DNA of 6,211 nucleotides from JAUVIB01 sp964424545 (GTDB lineage Bacteria > Calditrichota > Calditrichia > Calditrichales > Calditrichaceae): NCBI GenBank assembly GCA_964424545.1, contig CAYRJN010000213.1:1-6211 (forward strand). The letters run 5' to 3'. The notes below the pieces were generated by a model, which searched no databases, was not told the DNA's origin, and saw nothing but the letters and a program-made list of their open reading frames with translations. Shown piece after piece: positions 4,951-6,211 of this stretch; the first letter of the stretch is position 1; each line of letters opens with the position of its first letter. The position numbers were made by a program, and so were the translations under genes.

Positions 4951-5862
4951 TTATGACGACCCGGCAGATGCTACGCGCAACGCGCTGACTTTAATAATAC
5001 TAAAAAAGAGTATAAAAACGCCGAACCATTGTATTTTGCTCATAATGTGCCCGCGCAGCAAATATTCCAAAACAATCGCCGTTAAAGGAAAAGCCAGCTC
5101 ACAAATAGTGGAAACGGAAGCGGTAACTATTTTTAATCCGTAATAGTATAAAAAACTGGCAGCACCGCCCGTCATCAAGGCTATTGCCAGCAAGACTAAC
5201 CATTGTTCTTTTTTGATTTGCGAAAGGTATTGAAATTCATTCAAAGAAGCTACAATAATAAACATCAATACCGACATTAAAACAAATCGTAAATAGGTTC
5301 CAACCTCGAAATCGATATTTCGCAGCGCCCGTTTGCCGAGAACGGTGGATGCGGCGAAACTAAAAGTAGCAATTAAGGCAAATAGAGCGGCTTCCAATAG
5401 CTTTTGATCGCTGTCTAAATGCGGAATAGAAAAACCAAATGTCATTATATAAGCGCCCACAATGGCCAATACCGACCAAACAAAAAAGATTTTCGGCGGT
5501 CTTTCTTTTAATAACAACGAAGCAAGAATAATGGCGAACACAGGCTGTAATTTTTGGATTAGTACAACAATGGAAAGATTTACATAATTGACGTAAAAAA
5601 GGGCTTTGGTGATTGCCATCGTGCCAATAGCCCCGCCAAAAAACGCTACGCCGGCAAAGGCCAGCCAGTCTTTAATTTTCAGCGCTTTAACACCCCGCAA
5701 TCTCTTGGCAATAACGGGCGAAAGAATCAATAAAATCATTGAGCTTTCAAGGAATACGACCAACGGCACTTTAAGCGTATATAATTGCGGGCGAAGAAAA
5801 ATGCCATCGACGCCCCAAAGTGCGGCGGCAAGTACTATTGAAAAAGGAGCATATTTTTTCAT
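4951..5862 (-). CDS. EamA-family (DMT superfamily) membrane transporter
   Basis: This is a 303-residue permease of the drug/metabolite transporter superfamily, expected to export or import a small metabolite across the cytoplasmic membrane. The substrate cannot be deduced. Two EamA repeats of five helices each are visible. Approximate spans are 8-24, 34-52, 67-86, 94-116, 128-146, 156-175, 190-207, 221-242, 250-268 and 279-295. The first repeat ends its fourth helix with the typical LASLLLKERPP (112-122). In the second, the matching block is FPLTAIVLEYLLRGH (258-272), where the usual acidic residue after the Gly is His. The first helix has the common ALWGVDGIF pattern. ATG 5862 gives the expected length and N-terminus, but the ribosome binding site is poor. 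It converges on the peptidase gene and diverges from the methyltransferase gene. Confidence 0.9.
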   Translation of the reverse strand: MKKYAPFSIVLAAALWGVDGIFLRPQLYTLKVPLVVFLESSMILLILSPVIAKRLRGVKALKIKDWLAFAGVAFFGGAIGTMAITKALFYVNYVNLSIVVLIQKLQPVFAIILASLLLKERPPKIFFVWSVLAIVGAYIMTFGFSIPHLDSDQKLLEAALFALIATFSFAASTVLGKRALRNIDFEVGTYLRFVLMSVLMFIIVASLNEFQYLSQIKKEQWLVLLAIALMTGGAASFLYYYGLKIVTASVSTICELAFPLTAIVLEYLLRGHIMSKIQWFGVFILFFSIIKVSALRVASAGSS

Positions 5863-5880
5863 TTCGGCTAACTTATTTAA

Positions 5881-5908
5881 CTCATAAAAGTTGCTGTTAG
5901 AAAAACAA
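5881..5908 (-). promoter_or_regulatory. weak candidate promoter for the transporter gene
   Basis: On the minus strand TTGTTT (5903-5908) and TATGAG (5881-5886) are 16 bases apart. The -35 shares TTG with the consensus and the -10 is a partial match. The leader would be only about 12 bases. It is the best pair I could find upstream of this gene, but not a strong one. Confidence 0.22.
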
Positions 5909-5983
5909 AATTCAGTATGTTAATCTACGAAAAAAATAATAAAATGTGTAATTTTCTTCTCCCCGATTAACAACTATGATAAC

Positions 5984-6021
5984 CCTCTTTTCGGCAACTT
6001 TAAAATAATAGCAAAAAGAGG
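5984..6021. repeat. inverted repeat in the divergent intergenic region
   Basis: CCTCTTTT (5984-5991) and AAAAGAGG (6014-6021) are perfect 8-base arms separated by 22 bases. They lie between the divergent transporter and methyltransferase genes, where a shared regulator could bind, but no T-run follows and no known site is recognised. Confidence 0.35.
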
Positions 6022-6038
6022 AATATTTCTTTAAATTC

Positions 6039-6048
6039 TGAACGTTCA
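6039..6048. promoter_or_regulatory. 10-base perfect palindrome upstream of the methyltransferase gene
   Basis: TGAACGTTCA is a perfect palindrome ending 26 bases before ATG 6075. Its position would suit an operator, but it is short and a single occurrence could be chance. Confidence 0.2.
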
Positions 6049-6074
6049 TAAAAATAATCAGGGTATTATATAAA

Positions 6075-6211
6075 ATGTCGGCTGAATCAACGCTGATTAA
6101 ACAGGAATTGCGCACATATTTAAATAGCTATTACGATAATATAAATACGCCTATTTTAAAGAAATTGATTGCCGAGGCACGCGCCAACGGTATTCCTGAT
6201 ATTCACATCTC
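6075..6211 (+). CDS. probable O-methyltransferase, N-terminal part (cut by window end)
   Basis: The first 45 codons and part of the next are present; the gene runs off the window. ATG 6075 is the only usable start, because an in-frame TGA lies at 6039-6041. AGGG (6060-6063) lies 11 bases upstream, a loose ribosome binding site. The N-terminus is helical (SAESTLIKQELRTYLNSYYD), followed by ILKKLIAEARANGIPDIHIS. This matches the lead-in of SAM-dependent O-methyltransferases of the caffeoyl-CoA/catechol type, where a block like G-x-P-x-I-x-V-S-P-x-x-G precedes the SAM-binding loop. That loop lies outside the window, so the call rests on this short lead-in and family memory. It is divergent from the transporter gene. 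Confidence 0.6.
   Translation, partial: MSAESTLIKQELRTYLNSYYDNINTPILKKLIAEARANGIPDIHI

Noticed and set aside
4922..5143. Plus-strand 73-codon frame overlapping the 3' part of the transporter gene.
   Set aside because: It is antisense to a clear EamA gene and its product shows no domain pattern.
5606..5887. Plus-strand 93-codon frame overlapping the 5' part of the transporter gene.
   Set aside because: It is a shadow of the transporter on the opposite strand, with no ribosome site or recognisable product.
5912..6115. Minus-strand 67-codon frame across the divergent spacer.
   Set aside because: It overlaps the start of the methyltransferase gene and its composition is that of AT-rich non-coding DNA.
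1..6211. CRISPR array, tRNA, rRNA, phage or defence system.
   Set aside because: I found no regularly spaced direct repeats, cloverleaf-like stems or transposase, integrase, nuclease or toxin genes. All long frames are explained by housekeeping or envelope families.

Overview
This AT-rich window comes from a bacterium. The best taxonomic hint is the short primary-type sigma factor (281 residues, no region 1.1), a form typical of the Bacteroidota and wider FCB lineages such as Ignavibacteria or Calditrichota. AT-rich spacers and occasional TTG/GTG starts fit that, but I cannot name a genus. All clear genes are housekeeping or cell-envelope genes. I see no CRISPR array, tRNA, rRNA, phage gene or transposase.

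Layout, left to right. Positions 1-466 are mostly intergenic: a possible 34-residue membrane protein on the minus strand (9-113), then a mosaic of repeat-like pieces (a C/G-rich hairpin, a 25-base repeat core, a TTGC...GCAA-type palindrome), ending in a good sigma-70-like promoter (401-428) overlapped by a perfect inverted repeat. That promoter feeds a two-gene unit: a cyclophilin-type peptidyl-prolyl isomerase made as a lipoprotein (467-1021), and, 5 bases later, a cytoplasmic patatin-like phospholipase (1027-1950). After a 326-base spacer comes a 102-residue coiled-coil protein of unknown function (2277-2585). A structured, repeat-bearing spacer follows, then the sigma factor gene (2821-3666) with a textbook terminator. 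Next is a membrane-anchored M23 peptidoglycan endopeptidase (3794-4747) with a strong palindromic terminator that could also stop the convergent EamA/DMT transporter gene (4951-5862, minus). Divergent from the transporter is the start of a probable O-methyltransferase (6075 to the window end).

How the genes relate: the isomerase lipoprotein and the M23 peptidase both act outside the cytoplasmic membrane, on protein folding and on wall remodelling. The patatin enzyme may act on membrane lipids. The sigma factor directs general transcription. No single pathway links them all.

The most unusual signal is a dispersed intergenic element seen three times: two plus-strand copies whose 25-base cores match at 24 positions (205-229 and 2779-2803), and one diverged minus-strand copy (about 4843-4904). 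Copy 2 and copy 3 also align, with gaps, for about 80 bases upstream of the core. Copy 2 lies directly before the sigma factor gene and supplies the -10 box of its best promoter candidate.
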